Of a stretch of DNA of 64,000 nt, positions 52,272 through 61,241 are shown in pieces (the first letter of the stretch is position 1; every line of letters begins with the position of its first letter). The notes below the pieces were generated by a model, which was not told the origin of the DNA, ran no database searches, and saw only the letters and a list, made by a program, of their open reading frames with translations. Source of the stretch: Hominimerdicola alba 8 (GTDB lineage: Bacteria > Bacillota > Clostridia > Oscillospirales > Ruminococcaceae); NCBI RefSeq assembly GCF_000178155.2, contig NZ_ADKM02000100.1, forward strand, positions 1 through 64,000. The letters are read 5' to 3'. A program made the translations under genes and the position numbers.

Positions 52272-53198
52272 TCAGAATACCGAAACCATAGTTTTGCCGC
52301 TTTCTTTGGTGGAATATTCCCACCTTTCAAGCCTGCCTGAGTTGATGAAATAGTTTATCTTTGAGGGAAAGCAGAGGTTCTCAAAGACATCTACGATTAT
52401 CAGTTTGACTTTCATTTTGTCGGGGATAAGCGCTTTTATGTAGACGCTTGCTGCCTGACCTGCGCGAATTCCGTCTTTGGGTTCTGCAAGACCTGCGAGA
52501 TTTGGTGCAAGTTCGATGAATATGCCGTAGGGTTCCACTGAACGTATCACACCGCCCACCGTTTCACCTGCCGAGAACAGCGAAGCGTTCTGCGACCATG
52601 TGCCGAGCAGTTCTTTGTGGGTCAGGCATATCCTGCCGCATTCGATATTTTTTACCGCCGCGTAGATATCCTGACCGTTGAAAAAACGGTCGTTGGGGTG
52701 GGCTATGCGTGAAACGGAAATGGCATCTATGGGGATAAGTGAGGGTATGCCGCAGCCGATATCGACAAATGCGCCAAAAGGTTCAAGGTGGGTGACTTTG
52801 GCTGGTATGACATCGCCGCAGCGCAGACCGTTTATGTAATTATCCTTGCATTCCTGCTGTGCCGCACGACGCGAAAGAATTGCTGTGACACCCTCGTCAC
52901 TGTCGATGATATCGGTAACTTTAAAGCATACCGTCTTGTTGACACGCGAAAGCAGTGCGATGTCACGGGTGGTGCCGTCAGCTATGCCCAGCGCACCCTC
53001 TTCGCGCGGGATAAGCCCTTTTCCGAATGGCAGTTCGACCACAAGGTCATGTTCTGCTGTACACATCACTGCATGCCCTTCCAGTGTCAGACCTCCAGCC
53101 ATAGCTTCGGCAAGATTTTCGCGGCTGCGCAGGTAATAACGGTTTTCGGGCGAGTTGAAAAACCTTCCTTCGGGTAAATATTTTGTCATTTTTTGCAC
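52272..53198 (-). CDS. S1 RNA-binding domain protein
   Basis: A 308-aa protein resembling ribosomal protein S1 of Clostridia. A divergent N-terminal domain (about 25-110) is followed by two S1 barrels: about 125-195 with GDVIPAKVTHLEPFGAFVDIG (in part, LEPFGAFVDIG), and about 205-270 with GGVIRSVEPYGIFIELAPNL (in part, EPYGIFIEL). It may bind mRNA or ribosomes. It is shorter than typical S1, and the last 40 residues show no S1 pattern. The ribosome site is AAGAAAGAGG. Confidence 0.85.
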   Translation of the reverse strand: MQKMTKYLPEGRFFNSPENRYYLRSRENLAEAMAGGLTLEGHAVMCTAEHDLVVELPFGKGLIPREEGALGIADGTTRDIALLSRVNKTVCFKVTDIIDSDEGVTAILSRRAAQQECKDNYINGLRCGDVIPAKVTHLEPFGAFVDIGCGIPSLIPIDAISVSRIAHPNDRFFNGQDIYAAVKNIECGRICLTHKELLGTWSQNASLFSAGETVGGVIRSVEPYGIFIELAPNLAGLAEPKDGIRAGQAASVYIKALIPDKMKVKLIIVDVFENLCFPSKINYFINSGRLERWEYSTKESGKTMVSVF

Positions 53199-53366
53199 CT
53201 CTTTCTTGCGCTGTAAAAATATTAAAGTCAGCGCTTGTGGAGTTTTTGTTAGTTATTTTTTTGAACGAAATCGTTTCCTCTGTGATATATTATGCAGAGT
53301 GACAAATCCATATGATGAACCTATTGTGACGAATTGTGTAATTTTACGTTATTTTCTGTTCGACCC
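53199..53366. other. Divergent AT-rich intergenic region
   Basis: It lies between the divergent S1-domain and hydrolase genes, without an ORF of its own. The hydrolase promoter and WalR-like box follow at 53367-53424. Confidence 0.4.
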
Positions 53367-53395
53367 TTGACAAATACTTCCCGCTGTGTTAAACT
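53367..53395 (+). promoter_or_regulatory. Promoter of the putative cell-wall hydrolase
   Basis: TTGACA-N17-TAAACT. It leaves a leader of about 200 nt before the ORF at 53609. Confidence 0.75.
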
Positions 53396-53407
53396 ATTCA
53401 CATTGTT

Positions 53408-53424
53408 TGTAACGGCTTTGTAAC
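53408..53424 (+). promoter_or_regulatory. WalR-like box downstream of the hydrolase promoter
   Basis: TGTAAC-GGCTT-TGTAAC, an exact TGTWAH-N5-TGTWAH match, centred just after the expected transcription start. That position would suit repression by WalR. Confidence 0.65.
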
Positions 53425-53608
53425 CAATTGGCCGATAACAGGGTTTATTCGGTTACATTTCGGTACACTGAAAAAAACAGTATCTAGGGGAACGATCAAG
53501 ATATCAAGTAAGCAGATATGATCTGCTGAAAAATACGAAAGGGTGTGAAACGGCAGGTCTGCATTTCGGCAGAGATACTAGCCGCAGGCAGATCGGGTCA
53601 GATCAGAG

Positions 53609-54487
53609 ATGAGTTTTATTTACAGAAAAAAAGCAGCGTTCAGAAAGATAGCAGTGCTGGTAATGACACTTGCAGTGCTTTTTGTTATGACAGATATCAG
53701 CGGTATAAAGGCATCTGCACTGATGTCAACAAAGGCGGCTGTGCCTACATGGATAGAGGAGAAGACCTTTGACAGCAATTATACCCATCCATACAACAGC
53801 CAGATAGATACGATAATCCTCCATTGGAACAAGACTAAGGGTGCCAGCAGGTATCAGGTCTACATCAAGGGCGGCAAATACAAGAACTGGACAAGGTTCT
53901 GTACTACCACACGCAGCAATGTCACCGCGAAGAACCTGAACAGGGCGACTGCTTATCAGTTCAGGGTGAGGGCTGTTTACTCAAACAACACCTATTCTGC
54001 TTATTCCAAAGTTCAGAATATAAGCACCTCACGCATGAATTACGATCAGGCAGGCTGGGAAGCTATGTGTCGTATAGTTTACCACGAAGTCGGCAGGATA
54101 AATGACGATATGTGGGATAATCCCATAGTTTATGTTGCAGACTGTGTCGCAAACCGCTATGTTGCGGCAAAATATCTCAACGATCCCCTCTGGGCGCCAT
54201 ATTACCGCAATTACGGTGATATACAGTCGATAATCTATCGCAGCGGCGGATTTATGTCTGACAGAGGACTTACCAATGACGGCTGCAATTACGGTTATGT
54301 GCCAAACAAGGTAAAGCAGGCTGTATGGGGTGCGACCTACGCACTGCCGTCTTACAAGGGCATCAAGAACGACTACACCGTTTTCTACTGGTGCAATACC
54401 AGCTATTATCAGAGCAGCTATAAGATAGCCTACTCTTTCAAGATCCCGTGGGGCTATTTTTCGATATGGAAAGAATTCTGGGGATAA
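53609..54487 (+). CDS. Secreted FN3 / SleB-like cell-wall hydrolase
   Basis: A 292-aa exported protein. After a signal peptide (about 1-38) comes a fibronectin-III-like domain (about 55-135, ASRYQVYIKGGKYKNWTRF in part). The C-terminal domain (about 145-292) resembles the SleB-type cell-wall hydrolase (Hydrolase_2): catalytic-type Glu in CRIVYHEVG, VADCVANRYVA, and a tail with YKIAYSFKIPWG. The ATG lacks a clear ribosome site, so the exact start is uncertain. A WalR-like box in front supports a wall-remodelling role. Confidence 0.75.
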   Translation: MSFIYRKKAAFRKIAVLVMTLAVLFVMTDISGIKASALMSTKAAVPTWIEEKTFDSNYTHPYNSQIDTIILHWNKTKGASRYQVYIKGGKYKNWTRFCTTTRSNVTAKNLNRATAYQFRVRAVYSNNTYSAYSKVQNISTSRMNYDQAGWEAMCRIVYHEVGRINDDMWDNPIVYVADCVANRYVAAKYLNDPLWAPYYRNYGDIQSIIYRSGGFMSDRGLTNDGCNYGYVPNKVKQAVWGATYALPSYKGIKNDYTVFYWCNTSYYQSSYKIAYSFKIPWGYFSIWKEFWG

Positions 54488-54500
54488 ACGATATATGAAA

Positions 54501-54541
54501 AAAGCAAGCCTTACCGAACGTTGGTAAGGCTTGCGCTCTGT
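54501..54541 (+). terminator. Terminator after the cell-wall hydrolase
   Basis: Perfect stem GCAAGCCTTACC / GGTAAGGCTTGC with a 7-nt loop. The T-rich tail is weak; a second, stronger hairpin follows. Confidence 0.75.
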
Positions 54542-54544
54542 TAT

Positions 54545-54588
54545 AAAAAGCCCGCAGTCCGATATTTTCGGTGCTGCGGGCTTTTTGC
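54545..54588. terminator. Bidirectional terminator, hydrolase / ComEA-like gene
   Basis: Stem AAAAGCCCGCAG / CTGCGGGCTTTT with T-runs on both strands. It ends right at the stop of the minus-strand gene. Confidence 0.9.
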
Positions 54589-55466
54589 TATGTGATTATG
54601 TATGGTTTAAGTTCGGTGAGGAACTCGTTGCTGATATCTTTTATGTAGATCAGCTGGAGGTAGCTTTCGTATTTTCCGCCCAGCACTTCGCGCATTTCTA
54701 GTATCTTGTCTGCGAGTTCTTCGCTGATGAGCAGTTTTTCAATGAGTTCCTGTTTGTCAGCGGTGTTTATGTTCACCTGCTGACGCATCGGCTCGGTAGG
54801 AAGTGTGACAGGCTGTTCGCTTGTAACGGTCACATCTGCGGAGGTCATCACTTCGGTGACAGTCTGTGGTGCTTCGGTCACAGCTGTGGTCTGCGGTTCT
54901 TCACTTACTATAGGGATATAGTCTTCTTCCGAAACATACAGATAGCCTTTGAGCATTTCGAGCCTGCTCTCACCTATTCCCGATACCTCAAGCAGCTGTT
55001 CCATATTGCTAATGATGCCCAGTTTTTCACGCAGCCCCAGTATAGCTGATGCTGTGCTTTCGCCCACGCCGTCTATAGCAGTCAATTCTTCAAAGGTCAC
55101 AAGATTTATGTCGATGGGAAAGTATATGATGACCTCTTCTTCATGTGCTTTTGCAGTGGTGACAGCAGTTGTCTTCGGGGGCTTGGAAGTTGTGGTCTTT
55201 ACGGTGGTTTCTTTTGGCTTTTTGGTGGTTGTCACCTTGCTGTCGGCAGACTTTTTGGATGAACTTTTTTTCGCTGACCTGCTTTTGCTGCTGTTTGGAA
55301 CTTCACTTTGTTCTTCGGCGGCAACGGAGGAACTTCTGTATATCACGACGGGCTTTTCATCGGGCTTTTTTAGTTTTGCGGCAAAAACGGCAGAAATTAT
55401 CAGCGCCGCCGCCAGCAGTGCATAAAGCGAATATCCCTTTAGTTTAGCAAAAAGCCCGTCTTTCAT
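54588..55466 (-). CDS. ComEA-like helix-hairpin-helix protein
   Basis: A 292-aa membrane-anchored protein. One helix (about 12-30) is followed by a Ser/Lys/Thr-rich linker of about 80 residues. A canonical ComEA helix-hairpin-helix unit spans about 117-175 (INLVTFEELTAIDGVGESTA). After a second Thr/Pro linker, a divergent C-terminal HhH unit (about 232-292) starts VNINTADKQELIEKL. The linkers would let the DNA-binding part cross the wall, as in competence ComEA. No other com genes are in view. Two HhH pairs instead of one is unusual. It lies 3 nt from the GH3 gene stop. Confidence 0.82.
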   Translation of the reverse strand: MKDGLFAKLKGYSLYALLAAALIISAVFAAKLKKPDEKPVVIYRSSSVAAEEQSEVPNSSKSRSAKKSSSKKSADSKVTTTKKPKETTVKTTTSKPPKTTAVTTAKAHEEEVIIYFPIDINLVTFEELTAIDGVGESTASAILGLREKLGIISNMEQLLEVSGIGESRLEMLKGYLYVSEEDYIPIVSEEPQTTAVTEAPQTVTEVMTSADVTVTSEQPVTLPTEPMRQQVNINTADKQELIEKLLISEELADKILEMREVLGGKYESYLQLIYIKDISNEFLTELKPYIIT

Positions 55467-55469
55467 AGC

Positions 55470-57740
55470 TTACCCCTCCAGCATGGCATTGAGCCTGTCA
55501 AGCATCTCTTGCAGCCACACTCTGTTTATCTCGGGTCTTTCATCGTAGCAGAGTATGCCGCGCATCGGTGTGTCTTTCAGCATGGCTAGTGCCAGTTCCA
55601 TAGAATTTGAGCCGAGTCCGTCGCCGTTCATGTCGGTCATGCCCTTACAGAACTTGTCTATAAGCTCGCCAAAGACTTCCTTGCCCTCGCTGCATGAAAG
55701 TACATCGCCAACAGTGCTGTTGAATGTGAAATGAACAGGAAGTTTCGCAGTGCCATTCACATATACCGACCCTGTCAGCCTTATATCGCGGGAAGATGCA
55801 CCGACCATTATCTCAAATTCGCCATACTCAACGAACCAGTCATTTATGGCAGTTTCGTAGTAGGCAAAAGCACGCTTGTCAAGATTGAACACTACCTTTC
55901 TGCTCTCGCCTGCTTTTAGTGTTATTTTCTCAAATCCTTTGAGTTCCTTGACGGGGCGCATCACCGACGACTCTTTATCGCCCACATAAAGCTGTACCAC
56001 CTCAGAACCTGTGCGGCTGCCCACATTTGTCACGGTACAGCTGACAGTTAGTGTCTGGTCTTCATTTATCTCGTTCTCGGATATGACGAGGTCGCTGTAC
56101 TCGAACTTCGTGTACGAAAGTCCGAACCCGAACGGGAAGCGCACTTCCATCTTCTTTTTGTCGTAGTACCTGTAGCCTACGAATACGCCTTCGCTGTAGC
56201 TTACTTCATCGCCAACACCCGGAAAATTCAGGTATGACGGGGTGTCTTCCAGCTTCATGCACCAGCTTTCGGCAAGTCTGCCGCAGGGGGCGGCATCACC
56301 GAAGAGCAGTTCGCAGGTGGCTTTGCCTACGCCCTGTCCGCCGAGATACATCTCCAGCAGAGCCTTTATATTGCCGATGAAAGGCAGTTCAACAGGCGAA
56401 CCGTTGTGCAGTACCACGATGATGTTCTTGTTGACCTTGTATATCTCATTTATCAGTTCTATCTGGCAGTCGGGCATGCGCATGTGAGTTCTGTCATAGC
56501 CCTCAGACTCGAAACTCTCGGGCAGTCCCGCAAAGATAACCACCTTGTCGTTGTACTTTGCACAATCTACCGCCTGTTCAAGAAGTTCGGGAACGGTCCT
56601 GTCCTCTTCGGTGATGTAGCCCTGTGCATATTCGACCTTGCAGTAGTCTTTTACAGCTTCCAGCGCCGAAACCGCCTTAAAGGAGTTTATATGCGAACTT
56701 CCGCCGCCCTGATAGCGCGGTTTGGCGGCAAACTCACCGATGAAGCATATCTTTTCGTTCCTGTCAAGAGGGAGGATATCGTCATCGTTTTTAAGCAGTA
56801 CCGCGCACTGTGCTTCTATCTTTGCGGCAAGTTCGTGGTGTGCTTCCATATCCCACTTGGCGGGAGTACGGCTCTCTTCAGCCTTGTCTGTCAGCCGCAG
56901 GACGCGCTCGGTGCATTTGTCCACCGCTTCCATGCTAAGTTCGCCTCTGTTGACGGCATCGACTATCAGTTTGTCGTTTTTGCCGAAGCTGGCGGGCATT
57001 TCAAGATCAAGTCCCGCCTTAACGCCTGCGACCCTGTCATCGACTGCGCCCCAGTCGCTCATAACAAGACCGCTGTATCCCCAGTCATTTCGCAGAACAT
57101 CGGTCAGAAGCCACTTGTTCTGTGATGAGTGGTAGCCGTTTATACGGTTGTAGGAACACATTATCGTCCAAGGGTCAGCCTGCTTTACGGCTATCTCGAA
57201 CGGAGCGAGGTAGATCTCCCTAAGTGTGCGCTCGTCTATGCGTTCGTTGATCGTAAGGCGGCGGTTCTCCTGATTGTTGGCGGCGAAATGTTTCAGCGAT
57301 GTTCCCACGCCCTTGCTCTGCACGCCCTTGATGTGTGCCGCCGCCATCTCACCTGCGAGGTACGGGTCTTCGGAGAAATACTCGAAATTTCGTCCGCAGA
57401 GGGGTGAACGCTTGATGTTACAGCCGGGTCCCAGTATAACGGAAACTTTCTCTGCCTGACATTCTTCGCCCAGTGCTTTGCCCATCATTGTCAGCAGGTT
57501 TCTGTCGAATGAGCATGCCAGCGCGCAGGCTGTCGGGAAGCAGACTGCCTTTATAGCTTCGTTGGGGTTTGCTGAACCCTCTGCGTTCTTGCGCAGACCG
57601 TGAGGACCGTCTGATACCATTATCTGCGGTATCGCCAGTCGTTCGACTGCTTTGGTATGCCAGAAATCAGCGCCCGAAAGCAGGCTTGCTTTTTCTTCAA
57701 GAGTAAGTTCTTTGAGTATTTTTTTGATGTTCAATGTCAT
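55470..57740 (-). CDS. Glycoside hydrolase family 3 (beta-glucosidase-like)
   Basis: A cytoplasmic enzyme of about 756 aa, with no signal peptide. The GH3 N-terminal domain has SDGPHGLRK, ILGPGCNIKRSPLCGRNFEYFSEDP (in part, GRNFEYFSEDP), KHFAANNQE, and the nucleophile Asp in VMSDWGAV (residue about 229-232). The GH3 C-terminal domain and a fibronectin-III-like tail (VTNVGSRTGSEVVQLYV) follow. It probably cleaves cello-oligosaccharides or similar beta-glucosides taken up by the cell. Start choice is open: ATG 57740 lies only 2 nt after GGAGG, whereas TTG 57734 has 8-nt spacing and gives MNIKKILKELTLEEK; ATG 57749 has no ribosome site. It overlaps the upstream gene. Confidence 0.92.
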   Translation of the reverse strand: MTLNIKKILKELTLEEKASLLSGADFWHTKAVERLAIPQIMVSDGPHGLRKNAEGSANPNEAIKAVCFPTACALACSFDRNLLTMMGKALGEECQAEKVSVILGPGCNIKRSPLCGRNFEYFSEDPYLAGEMAAAHIKGVQSKGVGTSLKHFAANNQENRRLTINERIDERTLREIYLAPFEIAVKQADPWTIMCSYNRINGYHSSQNKWLLTDVLRNDWGYSGLVMSDWGAVDDRVAGVKAGLDLEMPASFGKNDKLIVDAVNRGELSMEAVDKCTERVLRLTDKAEESRTPAKWDMEAHHELAAKIEAQCAVLLKNDDDILPLDRNEKICFIGEFAAKPRYQGGGSSHINSFKAVSALEAVKDYCKVEYAQGYITEEDRTVPELLEQAVDCAKYNDKVVIFAGLPESFESEGYDRTHMRMPDCQIELINEIYKVNKNIIVVLHNGSPVELPFIGNIKALLEMYLGGQGVGKATCELLFGDAAPCGRLAESWCMKLEDTPSYLNFPGVGDEVSYSEGVFVGYRYYDKKKMEVRFPFGFGLSYTKFEYSDLVISENEINEDQTLTVSCTVTNVGSRTGSEVVQLYVGDKESSVMRPVKELKGFEKITLKAGESRKVVFNLDKRAFAYYETAINDWFVEYGEFEIMVGASSRDIRLTGSVYVNGTAKLPVHFTFNSTVGDVLSCSEGKEVFGELIDKFCKGMTDMNGDGLGSNSMELALAMLKDTPMRGILCYDERPEINRVWLQEMLDRLNAMLEG

Positions 57741-58261
57741 TACCTCCATTCGTTCAAGAGATCGTTGTAAAAATTTTTCAGTTCATTGATGGTCTTAAAA
57801 TACTTTTCTGCGGGAATTTCCAGCGTGTCATGCAGCTTAACATCCGGGTATTGGTCACGCCTATCGTATACAAACAGCTTGATATTTTCACCGTCCGAAA
57901 TTATAAAAATGCTCCAACCATCATCGTTTATTTCGTGAAATGGTATCAGGTAAGAATAGTCGTTATCGATATCATCATCATCGTCTATATCGGGATAAGT
58001 GATATTCACGAACATTTTCAGAAGCTCAGCATCATCAAGCTGATACAGTTTTTTGTCTACCACAGGTCTTATCAGCGGGGAATCATCGTCCAGCAGTTCA
58101 TCAAGCTCACAGTTGAATGTGGTCGTTCTCACATATTTGGGATAAAGTTCATCGTTTATCATTAAGAACATCAGTCCGTTGATAAAGGATCTGTCTTCCC
58201 ACCCCATACGCTCTATGATGAACCCGAAGTTGTTGGGATATGATGTATCACCTATAAACAT
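57740..58261 (-). CDS. Immunity-protein-like (Imm42-type) hypothetical protein
   Basis: A 173-aa acidic soluble protein. The start (MFIGDTSYPNNFGFIIERM, then NGLMFLMINDELYP) resembles the Imm42 family of polymorphic-toxin immunity proteins, as I recall it. A DDDDDID tract lies near residues 92-100. No toxin gene is nearby, so it would be an orphan immunity gene; alternatively it is an unrelated small protein. Its stop overlaps the GH3 start region. The weak point is the family call. Confidence 0.6.
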   Translation of the reverse strand: MFIGDTSYPNNFGFIIERMGWEDRSFINGLMFLMINDELYPKYVRTTTFNCELDELLDDDSPLIRPVVDKKLYQLDDAELLKMFVNITYPDIDDDDDIDNDYSYLIPFHEINDDGWSIFIISDGENIKLFVYDRRDQYPDVKLHDTLEIPAEKYFKTINELKNFYNDLLNEWR

Positions 58262-58267
58262 TTTTTC

Positions 58268-58714
58268 TCACCCCTTTTGCGAATATTTTGCTATCAGTTC
58301 TTCAAGCGCTTCGGCAAAGCTGACGTTCTGGGCATCTGTACGCTTTTTAGGACCTTTTGGGTGCTTGCCGCTGCAAATCAGCTTTTTGTTCAGGTGTCTT
58401 GTCATTAGCATGCTGTCGATATTGTCGTTGGTGTAGACTATGCCGTTCTGGTTCAAAGCATGTGCCCGCTTTGAAAGGCACATCGCCGCCAGTCCGTAGT
58501 CCTGCGTGACGGCTATATCGCCCGCACTGATCATGTTGACCAGTTTGAAGTCTGCGCTGTCAGCGCCCTTGTCAACGGTAATTACCTCAGCATCATATCC
58601 CGAAAAATCGTGGGAAGTATCGCACACTATCGTTACAGGGATACGATGTTTCTTTGCTATGCTGACAGTCAGCCTGACAACAGGGCAGCCGTCAGCATCG
58701 ATGAAAATGCGCAT
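58268..58714 (-). CDS. YaiI/YqxD family protein (DUF188)
   Basis: 148 aa. It begins with the family motif FIDADGCPVV, then VTIVCDTSH, and VTQDYGLAAMCLSKRAHALN (in part, TQDYGLAAMCL). The fold is PIN-like, and nuclease activity has been suggested but not shown. It overlaps the HD gene stop by 1 nt (TGATG), so the two are co-translated. Confidence 0.92.
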   Translation of the reverse strand: MRIFIDADGCPVVRLTVSIAKKHRIPVTIVCDTSHDFSGYDAEVITVDKGADSADFKLVNMISAGDIAVTQDYGLAAMCLSKRAHALNQNGIVYTNDNIDSMLMTRHLNKKLICSGKHPKGPKKRTDAQNVSFAEALEELIAKYSQKG

Positions 58715-59319
58715 CAGTCGTCTTCCTCGCCCTCGACGTAGAATGTAGCTTCCATATCGGCAATATGTGCCGCCAGCGCCAGCGGGTACATGCCCAGCGC
58801 TCTGCCGATGGTGTTGACATTCTCTTCGCCCGAAAAGCCCATGTGCCAGCGTATAGCCATAGCTTCCTCGCGGGTGAGCCGCATGTAGCTGCTGACTATG
58901 TAGACTGATTTCTCACCATGACCGTAGGGAAGCGTGTCGTGGTACTCGTAGTAGGGGACTTTCTCCCAGACACCCGTTGCATCGTTCTTTTTGTTGCGGA
59001 AGCTCGTTCTGTAGAGATTTACCTTGCATATATCGTGCAGCAGCGCTACTACAGCTATGCTTTCATCGGGGTAGGAAAGACCGTATTCGTCCTTTACGCG
59101 GTTTCTTTCGAGATAGTTTTTCAGGCATTCGTAGACATGCAGGCTGTGGCCGCAAAGACCGCCCTCATAAGCACAGTGGTAGCGTGTAGATGCGGGAGCG
59201 GTGAAGAAGTCGCTGTTCTCGCTTGTAAGAAAGTTCAGCAGCTTGTCAGAACCCGCGCGGGTTATGTTTGTTTTGTAGATATCAATGAATTTTTCTTTGT
59301 TTTCCTCTATGTTTGTCAT
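58714..59319 (-). CDS. HD-domain hydrolase
   Basis: A 201-aa metal-dependent phosphohydrolase-like protein. Its metal motifs are GHSLHVYEC (His), LLHDICKV (HD, about residues 92-99), and YGHGEKS with a later HMGF. The substrate could be a nucleotide or a cyclic dinucleotide; the sequence does not show which. It is the first gene of an operon with YaiI/YqxD, driven by a TTTACT-N17-TATACT promoter. Confidence 0.87.
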   Translation of the reverse strand: MTNIEENKEKFIDIYKTNITRAGSDKLLNFLTSENSDFFTAPASTRYHCAYEGGLCGHSLHVYECLKNYLERNRVKDEYGLSYPDESIAVVALLHDICKVNLYRTSFRNKKNDATGVWEKVPYYEYHDTLPYGHGEKSVYIVSSYMRLTREEAMAIRWHMGFSGEENVNTIGRALGMYPLALAAHIADMEATFYVEGEEDD

Positions 59320-59361
59320 AAGTTAACCTCCGTTGTGAAAAATCGACAAATCTTTACTTAT

Positions 59362-59390
59362 AGTATAACATATTTTTTAGCAAAAGTAAA
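59362..59390 (-). promoter_or_regulatory. Promoter of the HD-YaiI operon
   Basis: On the minus strand TTTACT-N17-TATACT, about 45 nt upstream of the HD gene. Confidence 0.7.
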
Positions 59391-59505
59391 GCCGTCAGCA
59401 GAAATAATTACTGAGATCAATTTTCAGTGATGCAGAGATAAGTACAGGTTTAGCGGTGCTGCATCATTGTGGGAGATATGTTTGCAAAAACTTTCATAAA
59501 ATGTC

Positions 59506-59534
59506 TTGAAATCGATATGTCAAAGTGATATGAT
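59506..59534 (+). promoter_or_regulatory. Promoter of the HAD phosphatase gene
   Basis: TTGAAA-N17-TATGAT. A TATAAT at 59534-59539 is an alternative -10 with poorer spacing. Confidence 0.55.
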
Positions 59535-59569
59535 ATAATAGTTAGACTATGTAATGAAGAGGTGACATT

Positions 59570-60229
59570 ATGAAAGACTACAAAGCCTATATTTTCGATT
59601 TTGACCTTACCCTTGCAGACTCTTCGGAGGGCATACTCGAATGCTTTAAGCATTCGCTGAAACATTTTGGATGCCCTGTACCCGATGACAGGACGATATA
59701 CAACACCATCGGACTGACTTTGCAGGATTCGTTCGATGTGCTGACCAATACCCCCATGAACCCTCTGCGGGACGAGATGCGGAAGGTCTATGTGGAAAAG
59801 GCAAACGAGGTCATGTCGGCGCATACTTATTTTTACAGCGACACACTCGCGGTAATGGAAGGGCTTCGCGAAAAGGGTGCGAAGGTCGCCATAGTTTCAT
59901 CGAAGATGCGCTACAGGATAGTAGAGTCATTTGAGATGCAGCTGCATGCACACCCATATGACCTTATAGTGGGGCTTGATGATGTGCCTGTACCGAAGCC
60001 CGACCCTATGGGTCTTGAAAAGGCTATGGATATTCTCGGCGTTAAGGCTGAGGAGGTACTGTATGTGGGCGACAGTTACATAGATGCAGAAGCCGCTGTC
60101 AATGCGGGTGTGGATTTTGCGGCTGTCACCACAGGTTCGACTGACAGGGAACGCTTTGAGGAGTACCCGCATGTGGCTATGGGCGGGAGTCTGACGGAAG
60201 CACTCGAAAAAAATATGAACCTGATGTAA
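59570..60229 (+). CDS. HAD family IA hydrolase (phosphoglycolate phosphatase-like)
   Basis: 219 aa. Motif I is FDFDLTLADSSEG (about 9-21), motif II VSSKMR, the Lys is in VPVPKPDPMGLEKA, and motif III VGDSYIDAEAAVNAG. The helical cap places it in subfamily IA with phosphoglycolate and pyrophosphatase-like enzymes. The substrate is not known. GAGGTG lies upstream. The gene stands alone with its own promoter. Confidence 0.9.
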   Translation: MKDYKAYIFDFDLTLADSSEGILECFKHSLKHFGCPVPDDRTIYNTIGLTLQDSFDVLTNTPMNPLRDEMRKVYVEKANEVMSAHTYFYSDTLAVMEGLREKGAKVAIVSSKMRYRIVESFEMQLHAHPYDLIVGLDDVPVPKPDPMGLEKAMDILGVKAEEVLYVGDSYIDAEAAVNAGVDFAAVTTGSTDRERFEEYPHVAMGGSLTEALEKNMNLM

Positions 60230-60258
60230 AAACAATCATAAAATTATGTTAAAAAACC

Positions 60259-60287
60259 TTGCTTATTTGCAGAAAAAATGCTATAAT
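60259..60287 (+). promoter_or_regulatory. Promoter of the yicC-remA-gmk-rpoZ-priA operon
   Basis: TTGCTT-N17-TATAAT, about 55 nt before the yicC ATG. Confidence 0.75.
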
Positions 60288-60344
60288 ATAATTTGAATAT
60301 TATGCTTTGTTAAAATGGCATTTTGCAGAAAGGAAAGCAGATAT

Positions 60345-61232
60345 ATGGTTAAAAGTATGACAGGATTCGGCAGAGAACATGTCGTGGCAGAGGGCAGAGA
60401 GATAATCGTTGAGATACGCTCGGTTAACCACAGGTATTACGAGTTCACTGCAAGGACTCCCCGCGCTTACGGCTATCTTGATGAGAAGCTGAAATCATTT
60501 CTGAAAAACGGCATATCACGCGGCAAGGTGGAGGTGTCTGTGACCATCTACAACCAGGAGGGTACAGATGCCGAGATAGAACTGAACAAGTCGGTGGCTA
60601 AGGGCTACCTCGATGCACTGCGCGGTTCGGCTGACGAACTGGGGCTGAGTGATGACCTGACACTGTCAAATGTGATGCGCCTGCCCGATGTTTTCACGGT
60701 GGTCAAAAAGGCTGAGGATGAAGAAGTGATCTGGGATCAGGTGAGAGGTGTGGCTCAGGCAGCGCTGGACAGGTTTGTTGAGATGCGCGAAACTGAGGGC
60801 AGGAAGATGTATGAAGATGTCAGCGGCAGGCTCGACTTTATCGAGAAGACTGTCGGTGAGATAGAAGCACATCAGCCGTCTGTTGCCGAAAGCTACAGCG
60901 AAAGGCTCTATGAGAAGATCAAGGATACGCTGAAAGCTGTTGAACTTGACAAGATAGACCAGCAGAGGATACTGACTGAGGTGGCTATATTCGCTGACAA
61001 GGTGGCTATAGACGAGGAAACGGTAAGGCTGAGAAGTCATATCTCGCAGTTCAGGGATCTGATAGCTTCTGATGAACCTGTGGGCAGAAAGCTGGATTTT
61101 CTGGTGCAGGAGGTGAACCGTGAGGTGAATACCATCGGTTCTAAGGCGAACGATCTGACCATCACAAAAAAGGTGGTAGACCTTAAAGCTGAGATAGAGA
61201 AGATAAGAGAACAGATACAGAATATCGAATAA
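60345..61232 (+). CDS. yicC: YicC family endoribonuclease-like protein
   Basis: 295 aa from ATG 60345 (MVKSMTGFGRE, the standard family start), with AAAGGAAAG 8 nt upstream; the longer frame from 60315 lacks support. The N-terminal half has IRSVNHRYYEF, and the C-terminal DUF1732 half ends with GRKLDFLVQEVNREVNTIGSKA (in part, LDFLVQEVNREVNT). YicC proteins are implicated in RNA decay. The yicC-remA-gmk-rpoZ-priA order is conserved in Firmicutes. Confidence 0.94.
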   Translation: MVKSMTGFGREHVVAEGREIIVEIRSVNHRYYEFTARTPRAYGYLDEKLKSFLKNGISRGKVEVSVTIYNQEGTDAEIELNKSVAKGYLDALRGSADELGLSDDLTLSNVMRLPDVFTVVKKAEDEEVIWDQVRGVAQAALDRFVEMRETEGRKMYEDVSGRLDFIEKTVGEIEAHQPSVAESYSERLYEKIKDTLKAVELDKIDQQRILTEVAIFADKVAIDEETVRLRSHISQFRDLIASDEPVGRKLDFLVQEVNREVNTIGSKANDLTITKKVVDLKAEIEKIREQIQNIE

Positions 61233-61241
61233 GGTGATAAG

